A model generated the notes under the pieces. That model did no database searches. It was not told where the DNA came from and saw nothing but the letters and a program-made list of their open reading frames with translations. Below are positions 1 to 9,975 of a stretch of DNA of 64,000 nt, piece after piece; position 1 is the stretch's first letter; every line of letters starts with the position of its first letter. Position numbers and translations under genes: made by a program. Source of the stretch: Liopterus haemorrhoidalis. Taxonomy: Eukaryota > Arthropoda > Insecta > Coleoptera > Dytiscidae. The stretch lies in the NCBI GenBank assembly GCA_963971575.1, contig OZ020624.1, forward strand, positions 10,564,625 to 10,628,624, in the 5' to 3' direction.

Positions 1-1817
1 AGATGTTTTTGGGTACACACTGATAATTTTGGCCATTTTTATGAATGTGTATGTATTGTACTTGTATTTTGAGTTGAGTGAGCACATGGTGCCACCCCTA
101 TTGTGAAGCATATATTTTCTACGTCCTAAGGCCCTAAGCTACAATAAGTTGGACGCGCTGAATCGTGTTGGGGCGCGTAGTTAGTCAGAGCAGTCTCGCT
201 CGGGGTTGAATTAGTTTATTTAATTGTAGATTCAGTCTGTCCGTAAGTCAACATTTTTTTATCCCCTTGATAACTCGAGGTTGTGAATTAGTTCTCAAAC
301 ACATGGGTTTAACCCCTCTTTGTGAATATTCCCTGGCCGGGTATTCGTGTTAACTGCTTTTTCACGTTATCAAGGGTCGGTCTTTGTATTTGATTTGGGT
401 GGATTAACGTTAGCTTCAGTCGGGCAGAACCTCAGCCACAAGCATTTCTTTTTTTTTATCATCATCGGCCAGGCCTCTCCTAATTTTTCAGTAATTTAGT
501 TGTTTGTTTAAAGTTATATTTCCGTAGAGCCGTGTGGGGTTGGGTGGTACGTTAACTTTTTTTTTTATCTCGTTAGAGATTTTTTTGTGTTAACGTACTA
601 CGGGTTTTCAAGGGATTTGAGAGGATTTTGAGAGTCAGTCTCTTGGCCTCCTTGGATATTTTATCACCGCGACTTCGAGGCCACTAGACTGGCTGGGTTT
701 TCATTAAAGTTAAGGCGAGCTAGAAGTATAGTAAAAATTTAAATCGGGTTTTGAACAAGCGCTGGCTTTCCGATTCTAAAATTCTTCCGGATATTTCCTA
801 ACGGTATTGCCAACCGGAATACCGTTACCATTTTTCAACGTAATTAATCACTGTGGTATAATATTCCTGTGCAAAACTTCACGCAGCCCTAGGGCAGTTG
901 TAGCATAAGTAATCCAATCACATGTTACTGGGTATTTATACCGCATCACAAGTAATTCAGTTGTTAGTTTAAATTGTAATTAATTACCGGTTAAGGATTC
1001 AGTTGTTTAATTTCCTTTGGCCACTCGTGAGTACTTAGTTTCTAAAATTTTGGATTTAACTTAGATATTTTGCTCGTAGATTAAATAATTTATTTTTTTG
1101 TATTAACTTTGTCGTACTCCGAGCTAAAAAGGGAATGTTTAACTAGTCATTGATCTTGTAATTATTAATATTTTGGTTATAAAATTTTGCTTATTGAGTA
1201 TTCGCTGTGCGAATAATAATATTTATTTTGTTTATAGATTTTGCGTATTGAGTATTCATTTAGTGAATAATTTATTTTGTTTATAGATTTTGCGTATTGA
1301 GTATTCATTTAGTGAATAATTTACTTTGTTTATAGATTTTGCGAATTGAATATTCGTTTAACGAATATTAGTTATTCTGTTATTACCATTTGTTAGTTAC
1401 TGATTTTTTTGTTAATAAATTTAGTTATTGAGAATTTTGGTGTTTCTATTACGAGAACTCTATTCCTTCCCCTGGGGTTTTATTTTTCTTCCAGAATTTA
1501 GGGCAATAGAAGCGAAGTGACTGGCGCCGTATAAATTTTAGGCCGCACATCGACATTGATAATTACAGGACCACCCTGCATAGTCAAATCTACCTCTAGA
1601 CTGGGCTGGCGGCCTTCTACCTTGCCCTGGACAGCTGATAGCCACTGGAGTCACTTCACAGTGGTTACGGACTTCATATTTTTCCCCATTTAGGTTTTTA
1701 GCGACCGATCAGAGAGCTGAGCGGACGCTGGCGTATGCCAACTATATAACGCTGGAGTCTGGCCGTAATATACGTTATATATTGTTACAACATGTTTCTT
1801 GTATTAATAATCAGTGA
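1..1817. other. AT-rich non-coding flank, no gene seen
   Basis: I see no open frame with recognisable content here. The stretch is T-rich and holds the tandem array listed separately. A TGGCGCC string near 1523 resembles a retroelement primer-binding site, but no matching LTR copy or downstream gag can be shown, so I leave it unassigned. Confidence 0.4.
1185..1371. repeat. 49-bp tandem repeat, about 3.7 units
   Basis: The word TTTTGC recurs at 1185, 1239, 1288 and 1337, giving periods of 54, 49 and 49 bp. Each unit contains a small inverted motif around GAGTATTC/GAATA(A/C)T and ends in TTTGTTTATAGA. The two middle units are nearly identical. It looks like a minisatellite, and no function is implied. 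Confidence 0.85.
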
Positions 1818-2318
1818 ATGAGTTCAAATTATAAGTGTTGTGTTCCTGGATGCAATTCCTGAAAAAAAGATCGCCGCACCTAACCTTTCATTCTTTTCCC
1901 CCAAAAGGCATGCGAAAAGTGTATTTTGTTACACAGTTTGGAAAAGAATTGATTGACAGACATAAACTCTGGATAAGTCAACTTAAAATTTTGTCGAAGA
2001 TGACTTTTTTAAAAGTAAGTTTCAACACAGTTTTTTTTTTAATAATATTAAATTTGTTTATTCAATTTACAGGAATTGAAAACAATAAAAGAAGAACTTC
2101 AAAATCAACATCCTACTGAGGCATCTACATCCTATCCTTTGATAATGCCACCTGTGCAACATCAACCTCCTACCGACGCTTCTACGTCTTACTCTATGAT
2201 GAATCCACCGATGCAACATCAACCTCCTACCGAGACATCTGTTGAAACAAATACAAGGGAAGAAAGATTGGTTAAAAGAAATACTGTTCAACAGTGTATG
2301 AATAATGGAAACTTTTGA
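1818..2318 (+). pseudogene. THAP-domain gene fragment (two exons, broken)
   Basis: An ATG at 1818 opens a peptide with CCVPGC, the first cysteines of a C2CH THAP zinc finger. The frame is lost at about 1860. A neighbouring frame continues with LTFHSFP, the typical histidine/FP part of THAP domains. A GT donor at 2015 (AAAAGTAAGT) and an AG acceptor at 2071-2072 bound a 58-bp intron. The second exon encodes TIKEEL and two copies of a QHQPPT-containing repeat. THAP domains bind DNA and occur in P-type transposases and host regulators. The fragment stops where the gypsy piece begins, and which THAP family it came from cannot be told. Confidence 0.6.
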
Positions 2319-2329
2319 AAAGGAAATAT

Positions 2330-2597
2330 GTGAGACCTGTGAATATGTTCCTGTTGAACATAGTGAGGCAGAGTGCGAAACATAGTCCAAAACTAAGTAC
2401 GTTAAACTCATAATGCCCATCCGGGGTCACAAATGCATATTTTTCCTTGCTTTGTTCTAACAATGGACTCTGCCAATAGCCGCTAAAAAGATCTAAGCTT
2501 GTAAAAAATTTGGCATCCCCCAGATAGCTCCAAATATCCTCAATTAAAGGTAAAGGGTAATCGTCTTAATGCGTTACAGCGTGTACCTTTCTATAAT
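2330..2597 (-). mobile_element. Gypsy-type reverse transcriptase fragment (downstream part of split element)
   Basis: The minus strand encodes DDYPLPLIEDIW, TSLDLFSGYWQ and FVTPDGHYEFNVLSFG, a diagnostic stretch of Ty3/gypsy reverse transcriptase. One stop lies just before DDYPLP. This is the direct continuation of the minus-strand gypsy pol gene that ends at 25391 with FFVDY. The two halves are separated by the LINE and everything nested in it, and ATAAT occurs at both break points (2593-2597 and 25391-25395). The end near 2330 is approximate. Confidence 0.85.
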
Positions 2598-2690
2598 GTG
2601 CAGTCACAGCAGTTAGACGTGTCAAATAGTGTCGCGGTACTTATAAAAATAGTTAAAAATTTACAAAAAGTGGTGCTTCATATTGCAACA

Positions 2691-2958
2691 ATGCCACCTA
2701 AAAACAACATTAAAAATAAAGGTAATGTCCATATTGCTAATAGTGATTTAAATGTAGACAGCGATATCTCTAATAGTGAATGAAGCATAGCTAGTGACAT
2801 TGCTAATAGTGGAAACATAGCTAGTGACATTGAAAAATGATACGTGAAACTTTGAAGTCACCTTTAGTTCTTGAGGAACTGGCCAAATCGTTGGCCAAAA
2901 TAGTTATAAAAAAGATCGAAACTCAACAGCGCGAAATGGCAGACAAAATATGACGTTT
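2691..2958 (+). pseudogene. LINE ORF1 fragment
   Basis: The ATG at 2691 gives MPPKNNIKNKGN and a run of short ASDI/NSD repeats, interrupted by stops at 2781 and near 2838. From 2837 another frame reads MIRETLKSPLVLEELAKSL followed by a Lys/Glu-rich helix. This resembles the charged N-terminal part of LINE ORF1 proteins, which bind the element RNA. The frame ends as a duplicated foreign repeat begins at 2969. Confidence 0.5.
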
Positions 2959-2968
2959 CCACTGAATG

Positions 2969-5005
2969 TGTGAATCATTTAATCTTGCTAAATAATGCCT
3001 TTTCCCAAAAGTTTTTACAATAATAGCTGGCGTCCAGGACGCTTTCTTATTTCTATAATCTCTTACACTAACATGTTGTCCAACCTGGAATGGTTCTCTC
3101 CTTCGCCAAATGTAATATCTTCAATTTTACATATAATTAAACTTTATTTACAACAACTGTCAAATAGCGTCTGTTTCCATGATACCGAAAACAAGTTCAT
3201 ACAGACATATTTATGATCTAGTATGTTTCACATACTACATTATTGAACTCGGCTCTAAATTCTAAACTAAACTTGCCAATCTCAATTTGCTATTTGTCTT
3301 ACTGTTAATCATTTTGAAAAATAGTTAACAATTTTCTTTCTCTCTCTCATTTTATTTTTATTTTTTCACTAACATATTTATTTAAACATGCATTTATTTA
3401 AACTCATGTTTTGGATTAGCCTATCCATGATTTAAATCATGTCATTTTATCTGATTAACACTACTAGAAATTAATATATCTTTTTACTTGCCCGACCTTA
3501 ATATATAAGGGGCGGCAAGTATTGTAATCGCGAAAATTTTCGATGTCGAGATTTTGACTGATGACCACGTTTCATGGTCCAGGGAATCCAAAAAACCTAT
3601 TTTCGAAGTGCCGTCAGTATGTGTGTGTGTATGTGTGTCTGTGTGTGTGTGTCTGTGTGTCTGTGTGTGTGTCTGTATGTATACACGATAACTCAAGAAC
3701 GGTTCAACTTAGAGAATTCGTTTTGGTACTAAAAAATTCTCCTATTAAATGGGAAGAACCCTATTGTTTTTTATAAAGATCGTTTGAATAGAAATGGGAG
3801 TTTACTCGTGTCGATTTTAAGATTTTTGCGAATATTTAGCAACAGAAAAATATTTCGAAAAAATTTATTGAACAAAAGTTACTATAAATGCAATAACTAA
3901 TAACTTTTATTTGAGACGTTTTTTGATAAAAAGAAAAATTCTGAAATTTTTTTGTAAAATTATTTATAATTTTTCCAAGTCTCAATTTTTTCATATTTAT
4001 ATGTAACGTTTCCATGGTCATGATAATTAATTCGTAACAAGTAAAGCAAGCCTTGGACAAAAATTTGTATAGAACATAATTTGATGTATTTTTGAAGATT
4101 TATCTAAATATTAAAAAAAAAAAAAATTCAATTAATTTTTTTTTTTTTTTGGGAGGGCAAGTCTAGCGGACGTTTCCCTTCGCCACTGGTTCTAATTAAA
4201 CTTTGAACTTACAATTAATACTCTTTGTACAACATTATTTTACTAATTTATTGATACACACTGCACACTGTTTCAGGTAATAATTAAATTTACTGTGAAT
4301 CATTTAATCTTGCTAAATAATGCCTTTTCCCAAAAGTTTTTACAATAATAGCTGGCGTCCAGGACGCTTTCTTATTTCTATAATCTCTTACACTAACATG
4401 TTGTCCAACCTGGAATGGTTCTCTCCTTCGCCAAATGTAATATCTTCAATTTTACATATAATTAAACTTTATTTACAACAACTGTCAAATAGCGTCTGTT
4501 TCCATGATACCGAAAACAAGTTCATACAGACATATTTATGATCTAGTATGTTTCACATACTACATTATTGAACTCGGCTCTAAATTCTAAACTAAACTTG
4601 CCAATCTCAATTTGCTATTTGTCTTACTGTTAATCATTTTGAAAAATAGTTAACAATTTTCTTTCTCTCTCTCATTTTATTTTTATTTTTTCTCAATTTT
4701 TTCATATTTATATGTAACGTTTCCATGGTCATGATAATTAATTCGTAACAAGTAAAGCAAGCCTTGGACAAAAATTTGTATAGAACATAATTTGATGTAT
4801 TTTTGAAGATTTATCTAAATATTTAAAAAAAAAAAAATTAAATTAATTTTTTTTTTTTTTGGGAGGGCAAGTCTAGCGGACATTTCCCTTCGCCACTGGT
4901 TCTAATTAAACTTTGAACTTACAATTAATACTCTTTGTACAACATTATTTTACTAATTTATTGATACACACTGCACACTGTTTCAGGTAATAATTAAATT
5001 TACTG
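2969..5005. repeat. Direct duplication A-B-C-A'-C' interrupting the LINE
   Basis: Segment A (2969-3367) recurs at 4294-4692 with offset 1325 and very few differences. Segment C (3980-4293) recurs at 4691-5005. The 612-bp block B (3368-3979), holding a TG microsatellite, is present only in the first copy. On the minus strand segment A encodes VGQHVSVRDYRNKKASW and IIVKTFGKRHYLARLN, which resembles the C-terminal part of a gypsy-type integrase. The block is therefore retrotransposon-derived, but no LTR boundary can be drawn. Identical antisense 73-codon frames at 2995 and 4320 are products of the duplication. Confidence 0.75.
3617..3682. repeat. (TG)n/(TCTG)n microsatellite
   Basis: Alternating TG with interspersed TCTG steps runs for about 65 bp inside block B of the duplicated repeat. 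It is flanked by ACTTGCCCGACC and GCGGCAAGT, words that look like a short transposon end. No gene is present. Confidence 0.8.
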
Positions 5006-5096
5006 CAAATAGAGAAGTTACTCATCATTAAATACACATAAAAAATTACACTAATATACATTTGGTAGTATTTTGTTTAAATACCATCAGTGAAAC

Positions 5097-6038
5097 TCTC
5101 CCGGAGCATGGACCTATTGAGTGACGAGATTGTAAGTATTGACACACAATATTGTGATAATTATTCAAATTTAGTGGATTTTTCGGTAAATAAAAATACT
5201 ACATTGAAAATACTACATATGAACATAAGAAGTATTGAGGCAAATTATGATGAATTACTGTTACTATTAGAAACTTTTAAACTCCAGTCTTGTGATGTAA
5301 TTATTCTATCGGAAACTTTTAGGGTAAAAAATGTAGACAATATAAATATAAATAATTATAATCTATTTTATAACCACGCGAATTTTAACCAAAACGATGG
5401 ATTAATTATATATGTATGTAAGAGATACAATTGAATGTAACGTAAAAATGTATTTATTTCCGAAAATACATTTTCAAAAATTAGTTTCGTAATTAAAAAC
5501 ATAACATTTAATATAACTGCGGTATATAGACTCCCATCAACTAACGTCCAATTATTTTTAGATGATCTAGCTACAATATTAAAGGGTGAAAATAATAATA
5601 TATGTAAATATACTTATTGGAGATATTAATATTAACATATTAGATACAGATAATATAATAACTCAGTCTTATTTAAATATATTGGAAAGCAACGGATATT
5701 GTTCATATATAAACAAACCAACTAGAGTTACTCCTACATCTAGCTCATGTATAGACCATATTTTTGTAAAAATGTCCTTAAAAAAAACAATTGTTCCATA
5801 TCTATTGAAATCAGACATAACTGATCATTATCCTGTACTATTAGATATAAACTTAAACGAAAACAAATATAAAAAGCCTGTCATCCAGAAAAACTGTATT
5901 GACTATGAAAAACTAAATAATTACTTGCGTCAAGAAATATGGGATACAGTCTTACAAAATCCTGAGGCTGAAGTAGCAAACGATAATTTCAATACTATTT
6001 TAAAATCCTATATAAATTTATCTACAAAGAAAATTTAA
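5097..6038 (+). pseudogene. LINE ORF2 apurinic-type endonuclease, broken
   Basis: Two pieces in different frames encode an exonuclease-endonuclease-phosphatase fold. The first has LHMNIRSIEANYDELL and IILSETF. The second has IGDINININ-like GDINI, NKPTRVTP, SSCIDHIF and SDITDHYPVLLDI, where SDxTDHxP is the catalytic His region of LINE endonucleases. This enzyme nicks the target to prime reverse transcription. The frame breaks between about 5434 and 5600. The source is the LINE whose ORF1 lies before the duplicated repeat block. Confidence 0.8.
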
Positions 6039-6129
6039 TACAAAAAAAAACTTGAAAAACTTAAACCATGGATGACCGTTAGTCTACTTACATCAATTCG
6101 TAAAAGAGGCAAAATAAAACATAAATTAT

Positions 6130-6393
6130 TACCATAGACCAATCTCATTGATAAATACAATCGCAAAAATATTTGAAAAACAGAATAATGGTATTTTTGA
6201 ATAAATACGATATTCTGTATAAATACCAATACGGTTTTAGAAGTACTTATTCTACAGAAACTGCATTACTCCACCTCACTAATTTAATAACTAGCAGTAT
6301 GCAAAACCAGCAAAAATCTGTTGCAATTTTTTTTTGGATTTGGCAAAAGCATTTGATACGGTCTCGCACTCAAAATTACTAACTAATAAAGTA
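6130..6393 (+). pseudogene. LINE reverse transcriptase start, cut by the Polinton
   Basis: Frames here read RPISLINTIAKIFEK, YQYGFRSTYSTETALLHL and DLAKAFDTVSHSKLL, the first conserved blocks of a non-LTR reverse transcriptase (QxGFRxxxST and DxxKAFDTV). A frame change near 6325-6340 separates the last two. The coding stretch stops exactly at the Polinton target duplication AAAGTA (6388-6393). The long open frame running on into the Polinton repeat is an accident of the junction. Confidence 0.85.
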
Positions 6394-6799
6394 AGTAGTA
6401 TAACAGAGCAGGTACGGGCTCATTACCCACGAAACCCTGAAATTTGCACAAATTCACATTTCGCAAACGTACGCGACCATCGCTGTGCGTCCCCCCGCCC
6501 CTCCCCCCGCCTCCCCACGGCCTCGCTCGTCCGATCACCGCGAGACTCGAGGAAAAAAAACAGGGTCCTTATCGGTCGCGGCGTCCGGCGCGTGCAGCGA
6601 ACGAGTTCAAACTTGTTCGGGGTCAAAACCGGGTCATCTCAATTTTTGCTGACGCAATATGTTTTTCTGTTCGAGGTCAAAACCGGGTCATGACAATTTT
6701 TGCTGACGCAATATGTTTTTCGATCGGTGTAAACATGTTTACGAACGGGTATTGATAAGATAAGGTTTATTTATGTCCGCAAAAATTTGATTTTTGTAC
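6394..6799 (+). repeat. Polinton left terminal inverted repeat
   Basis: About 406 bp match the reverse complement of 23971-24373. The outer 200 bp are GC- and CpG-rich with a C-rich tract (6491-6522). The inner part has two tandem 54-bp units that begin GGTCAAAACCGGGTCAT at 6621 and 6675. A GATAA duplication near 6755 accounts for most of the length difference from the right repeat. Confidence 0.95.
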
Positions 6800-6830
6800 G
6801 CAGATTCAAGGTTTTTTAACTTATCGTTTC

Positions 6831-6842
6831 GTATATATATAG
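6831..6842 (+). promoter_or_regulatory. TATA box of the leftmost Polinton gene
   Basis: GTATATATATAG lies 60-70 nt upstream of the ATG at 6902 and just inside the terminal repeat. Similar TATA words precede most transcription units of the element at comparable distance. Confidence 0.6.
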
Positions 6843-6901
6843 AGCGGAATTTCAGAAGTTGTATCACAGTGACGACAGCATCATAGTTATACTGCAGTAT
6901 A

Positions 6902-7464
6902 ATGGCGGGAATACCTACAACTTTGGTCGTAATATCGAAGGATGAGGCGAAACTTCCCTTGCCTATGTTAGTTGTGGTGGTGAAGCATTTATTCAGGTGA
7001 GTTATTTTATTTATTTATTTTTCATAATTTTTACATGTATTTATATTTTTTAAAGATTTGGTTTGACTAACGTGATAGTCCGAGGAGATCGGGTGATTGT
7101 GAGTCTGACGTACTCACCGAAGAGCAGCACCCTGGCCGCCAAGTTCGGTAACCTGCCGGTCGCCTACTTTAGGACCGCGCTCGAAACCGCTGAGGAGTTC
7201 GCGTTGCTCGAGCGAGCTTGTCAAAGGTTCGCCTTCCAGCTGAAGGATGATGAAGAGGGCAACTCGCGACGCCCATCGGTGAAGGAGTTACCGCCACCAC
7301 CACCACCATCCGTATCAGCGGGGACACCGGCGGCGGCAGCGGCACCTGCAGCATCTGACTCGGATGAAGAGGCCTTGCCATTTAAACGCGTGAAAAAATT
7401 GTTAGCAGCATCCAACTCAGATGAAGAGGCCCCATCACATAAACGTGCAAAAAAATTTTTATGA
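6902..7464 (+). CDS. Polinton small nuclear-type protein, spliced, function unknown
   Basis: I do not recognise the family. Exon 1 (6902-6996) starts at the first ATG after the TATA box and ends at CAG|GTGAGT. The acceptor TTTTAAAG at 7055 gives exon 2 (7056-7464) in frame. The 168-residue product has a compact N-terminal part, then a Pro-rich run, Ala-rich stretch and two acidic SDSDEE/SNSDEE motifs. Each acidic motif is followed by a basic cluster (FKRVKKL and HKRAKKF) that looks like a nuclear localisation signal. Such a layout suits a DNA-binding or terminal-protein role near the end of the element, but that is inference. A 65-bp inverted intergenic module follows the stop. Confidence 0.65.
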
Positions 7465-7475
7465 AAAGGAAACCA

Positions 7476-7540
7476 AATAAATAATATTATGTAAAATGTT
7501 GTGTTTAATATCTACTTTCCCTTCACCCCCTCCTTACCCT
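7476..7540 (+). repeat. 65-bp intergenic module, left copy (inverted repeat)
   Basis: AATAAATAAT...TCCTTACCCT matches the reverse complement of 10488-10552 at 63 of 65 positions. Each copy lies just downstream of a stop codon (of the gene ending at 7464 and of the minus-strand gene ending at 10557) and before the next gene. It probably carries 3'-end signals, since AATAAA is present. Confidence 0.95.
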
Positions 7541-7632
7541 CATAATAGTCCGTAACAGAGAATATAATAATAGTTCAACTGTAATATTTGATATTTATCA
7601 ACTAATCCCCCCTCAAGTGAACACATATTATC

Positions 7633-8112
7633 ATGAAATTCATTGTTGATCTTCAAGGATTTTATACAAATACATTTATTTTAAAAGAAATAACTATTCT
7701 GTCCTCGGGTGAAGGCAGTGAAAAAACTAAAATCGGTCATTTTATACTGAAACCTCCTTTTAAATGGCGTTCATTAGACAGCGAGTACAAAAAACGCGCG
7801 GGCTGGCTTTATTCTCACCATCACGGTTTGAGGTGGTCCGATGGATTCGTGGATTATGAAGAATTTATTAAAAATCATTTACCAAATTTATTAAAATCAG
7901 CAACGGTGATTTATGTGAAGGGTGATCAAAAGATGAAATTTTTATCATCTCTGAATCTTAAAGCGATCATTGTGGATGTACCCGAACAACCATCACTGAA
8001 AGAGTGTGTGAGTAAAACACGATGTTTCCATCATAATACCGATGATAAAATATGTTCCACAGATAATGCATACAAAATTGCGAATATTTTAAAATATAAT
8101 AATAATAAATGA
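7633..8112 (+). CDS. Polinton conserved protein, possible DEDD-exonuclease-like fold
   Basis: This intact 159-codon frame starts MKFIVDLQGFYTN. It contains ILKPPFKW, HHHGLRWSDG, VIYVKGDQKMKFL and a late C..CFHH motif. Proteins of this pattern (VDxQGF near the start, then HGLxWxDG) recur in arthropod Polintons and repeat-derived insect proteins. The acidic residue after a hydrophobic strand suggests an RNase H/DEDD exonuclease-like fold, but the catalytic set is not verifiable by eye. Start choice is clear: first ATG, with AT-rich sequence and TATAAT-like words 60-70 nt upstream. Function stays unknown. Confidence 0.65.
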   Translation: MKFIVDLQGFYTNTFILKEITILSSGEGSEKTKIGHFILKPPFKWRSLDSEYKKRAGWLYSHHHGLRWSDGFVDYEEFIKNHLPNLLKSATVIYVKGDQKMKFLSSLNLKAIIVDVPEQPSLKECVSKTRCFHHNTDDKICSTDNAYKIANILKYNNNK

Positions 8113-8265
8113 AATGTGATGTGTAATAATAATAATAAATAATGGCGGGGGGGGGATATAAAAATTATTTTTAAAATTTGATAAACTCACTTCCACTTCT
8201 GTATATATTGGTTAACAAAAGAATTTTGCATACAATTCATTTAAAGTTCTTGTTCGGTGAGAAAG

Positions 8266-8427
8266 ATGAACGCTCGCGTGAATTTGCTGAATAAAATAAA
8301 CACACATATTTGCAACATAAAAAAACTTAAAGAAGACATAAATCAGTATGAAAACATATGTAAAATAACAACAGCTATGAAGAAGTTAGATATTCACAAG
8401 GATGGAAGAAAGAAAAGGTCAATTTAA
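8266..8427 (+). CDS. Small coiled-coil protein of the Polinton
   Basis: A 53-codon frame begins 65 nt after a TATATAT (8202-8208). The product has regularly spaced Leu/Ile with many Lys/Asn, as in LLNKIN and IKKLKEDINQYE, so a short coiled coil is likely. Its end overlaps the next frame by 26 nt (8402-8427) in a different register. The pair may be two overlapping genes, or one gene split by a frameshift. No known family is recognised. Confidence 0.5.
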   Translation: MNARVNLLNKINTHICNIKKLKEDINQYENICKITTAMKKLDIHKDGRKKRSI

Positions 8428-8602
8428 TGAAGTCGTTCGGGTGCATCATCTCATAGTGTGGGGGTATGCGGCCCGATCGGTGAGACGAGGGTGTTGGGAG
8501 CAGCATGCACGTGATCGAGAACGGTTCCAGCGTAGAATAATTGAATTTAACGAAAAATTTAAATATGTTTTAGAAAAAAAAGAAATGTATCCGACTGAAT
8601 AA
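8402..8602 (+). CDS. Small basic helical protein of the Polinton
   Basis: The 66-codon frame starts MEERKGQFNEVV and contains a strongly basic helix (RDRERFQRRIIEF) ending KEMYPTE. It overlaps the upstream small frame by 26 nt. The overlap suggests joint translation or a lesion joining what was one protein. It is not similar to any family I know. The 163-nt spacer to the next, convergent gene has AT-rich polyadenylation-like sequence. Confidence 0.45.
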   Translation: MEERKGQFNEVVRVHHLIVWGYAARSVRRGCWEQHARDRERFQRRIIEFNEKFKYVLEKKEMYPTE

Positions 8603-8765
8603 TTTCAGATGTTTTATTGTAATAAGTTAGTTATGTAATTGAATAATATAATGAATGTATAGAACGGTCGGGGGATATATGGAAATAATTAAAACACATT
8701 TATTTTTTAGAATATTATTTATTGTTTGTACATTGTAATAATACATTAATAAAACATATATATGA

Positions 8766-9089
8766 TTAAAATTGGTGTTTTTCTTTCTTCATATCCACAT
8801 CCCACAGACATGAAGTATAATCATGGTTCGGCTGTTCAACAACGATCTTTTTACACCAGACATCATTCGAAGCGTCGGAGTGTTCGTCACAATTTCTAAC
8901 CGGATATCCTTCCTTTTTAAATCCTTCATATTCCACAGGGTCAAGATGTTGACCTCGGTGGAATTCTTCCGACGCGAACATCCAGCAACCATCGGCGTAG
9001 TATTTTTTTACATCTGCACCGCAGGTGATGGTGAAATCCACCCAACGATCGTCGTCAAAGTATTTAATAATCTGACCGTGATCAACCAT
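8766..9089 (-). CDS. Polinton protein of unknown function, 107 residues
   Basis: The frame starts MVDHGQIIKYFDDDRWVDF and has four cysteines, several aromatic residues and an acidic C-terminal half. I do not recognise it. It opens a minus-strand block of small genes running to 10856. On the minus strand an AATAAAAGG word lies about 50-60 nt before the ATG and could be its TATA element. It is convergent with the plus-strand gene ending at 8602. Confidence 0.55.
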   Translation of the reverse strand: MVDHGQIIKYFDDDRWVDFTITCGADVKKYYADGCWMFASEEFHRGQHLDPVEYEGFKKEGYPVRNCDEHSDASNDVWCKKIVVEQPNHDYTSCLWDVDMKKEKHQF

Positions 9090-9220
9090 CTTTCACAGAA
9101 GTAGTAGTAGTTTTTGAATGAGCTCCGGTTAAACAATCTCCTTTTATTTATCCAATTGTATTTCTTATCTAACCCCACCCTCACACCTGTTAGTTTACCA
9201 TAAGTCGAATCAAGTTTTAT

Positions 9221-9742
9221 TTATGAATTATTTAATAATATTATTATTTCTACATATAATTTTTTAGGATATTGACCAACAGAGTCACCGCAATAAAATC
9301 GTATTTTATCATTTTCCACAATTTCATTATTATTATTTTTTAATAAAGGTGTTTCATTATTTATATTTGCGATGAACTTTAAGTTCCTACCGCTGTAGGA
9401 AATTCGTATTATTTTCCCGCTAAATGGCGATGTATAATATTCATCATTCGGACTATTTAAAACTTCATAAACATCCACATTTAATTTTAGTTGTAAATTA
9501 ACTAACACATAATTATGTATTTTCTTTAAATTATCATTCATTTTAATAAATAGTTGATTCATTGTTTTTTCCAAATTTTCTTTGTTTTCCCCCGTTTTCT
9601 CATCAATTATTTTACACAACTCTCGTAGTAAATATGCCTGTGTTTTCTCACGCGTTTTTATACATTCATCGGCAGCAATGTCGGGTATAATTTTTACTAT
9701 ATTATCTACTTTACGCGTTAAATTTTCAATGTTAGTTTCCAT
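9221..9742 (-). CDS. Polinton coiled-coil protein, 173 residues, unknown
   Basis: The N-terminal half (METNIENLTRKVDNIVKI to about residue 80) is a helical coiled-coil with heptad-like Leu/Ile. The C-terminal half is beta-rich with YYTSPFSGKIIRISYSGRNL, a run of Asn, and FYCGDSVGQYPKKLY. A coiled-coil stalk with a beta head suggests a fibre or attachment-like protein, but this is only inference. The frame is intact and sits between two other small minus-strand genes. Confidence 0.5.
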   Translation of the reverse strand: METNIENLTRKVDNIVKIIPDIAADECIKTREKTQAYLLRELCKIIDEKTGENKENLEKTMNQLFIKMNDNLKKIHNYVLVNLQLKLNVDVYEVLNSPNDEYYTSPFSGKIIRISYSGRNLKFIANINNETPLLKNNNNEIVENDKIRFYCGDSVGQYPKKLYVEIIILLNNS

Positions 9743-9783
9743 TTTACCACCGATTAAATCAAATTAATTTTTTAACTCGTGTG

Positions 9784-9975
9784 TCACCGAGTCCGCATAC
9801 TTTTTATGCACGCATCATTTTCATCCTGCGGATCGGCGACGTTCACCAGTCGTTTGAGGTTAAAATTTAAATTCCCATCTCTGGTACGATTGAATCCTGT
9901 ATTTACTACAGGTCCGCGAACATTTGCTGAAGAATATAGCTCATCCGAATAATGTCCGAACTTGTTGATGCTCAT
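9784..9975 (-). CDS. Conserved small Polinton protein
   Basis: The start chosen is the ATG at 9975, which overlaps the stop of the upstream gene as ATGA. An upstream alternative in the same frame begins at 10005. The product begins MSINKFGHYSDEL and carries GNLNFNLKRLVNVADPQ, a short pattern seen in small proteins of Polintons/adintoviruses that recalls the start of phage tail-fibre repeats. The function is unproven. Overlapping stop and start suggests that it is translated from the same message as its upstream neighbour. Confidence 0.55.
   Translation of the reverse strand: MSINKFGHYSDELYSSANVRGPVVNTGFNRTRDGNLNFNLKRLVNVADPQDENDACIKSMRTR

Noticed and set aside
1185..1371. CRISPR-like array
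   Set aside because: Units are contiguous with no unique spacers and the genome is eukaryotic, so it is a minisatellite.
1490..1560. LTR/primer-binding site around TGGCGCCGTAT
   Set aside because: There is no paired LTR, no gag downstream and no clear tRNA match beyond seven or eight bases.
3484..3776. Frames with alternating His/Thr or Val/Cys
   Set aside because: They are translations of a TG microsatellite.
2995..4541. Two identical 73-codon plus-strand frames (2995 and 4320)
   Set aside because: They are antisense to integrase-like sequence within a duplicated repeat, so identity reflects duplication and not coding constraint.
6334..6693. 119-codon frame beginning DLAKAFDTVSH
   Set aside because: It starts as LINE reverse transcriptase and runs through the insertion point into the Polinton repeat, so it is a junction artefact.
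6423..6755. Open frames on both strands inside the left Polinton terminal repeat, with mirror copies at 24010-24382
   Set aside because: They exist because the repeat is GC-rich and stop-poor. Their peptides are Pro/Arg-rich with a tandem unit, recur in mirror image at the other end and show no domain.
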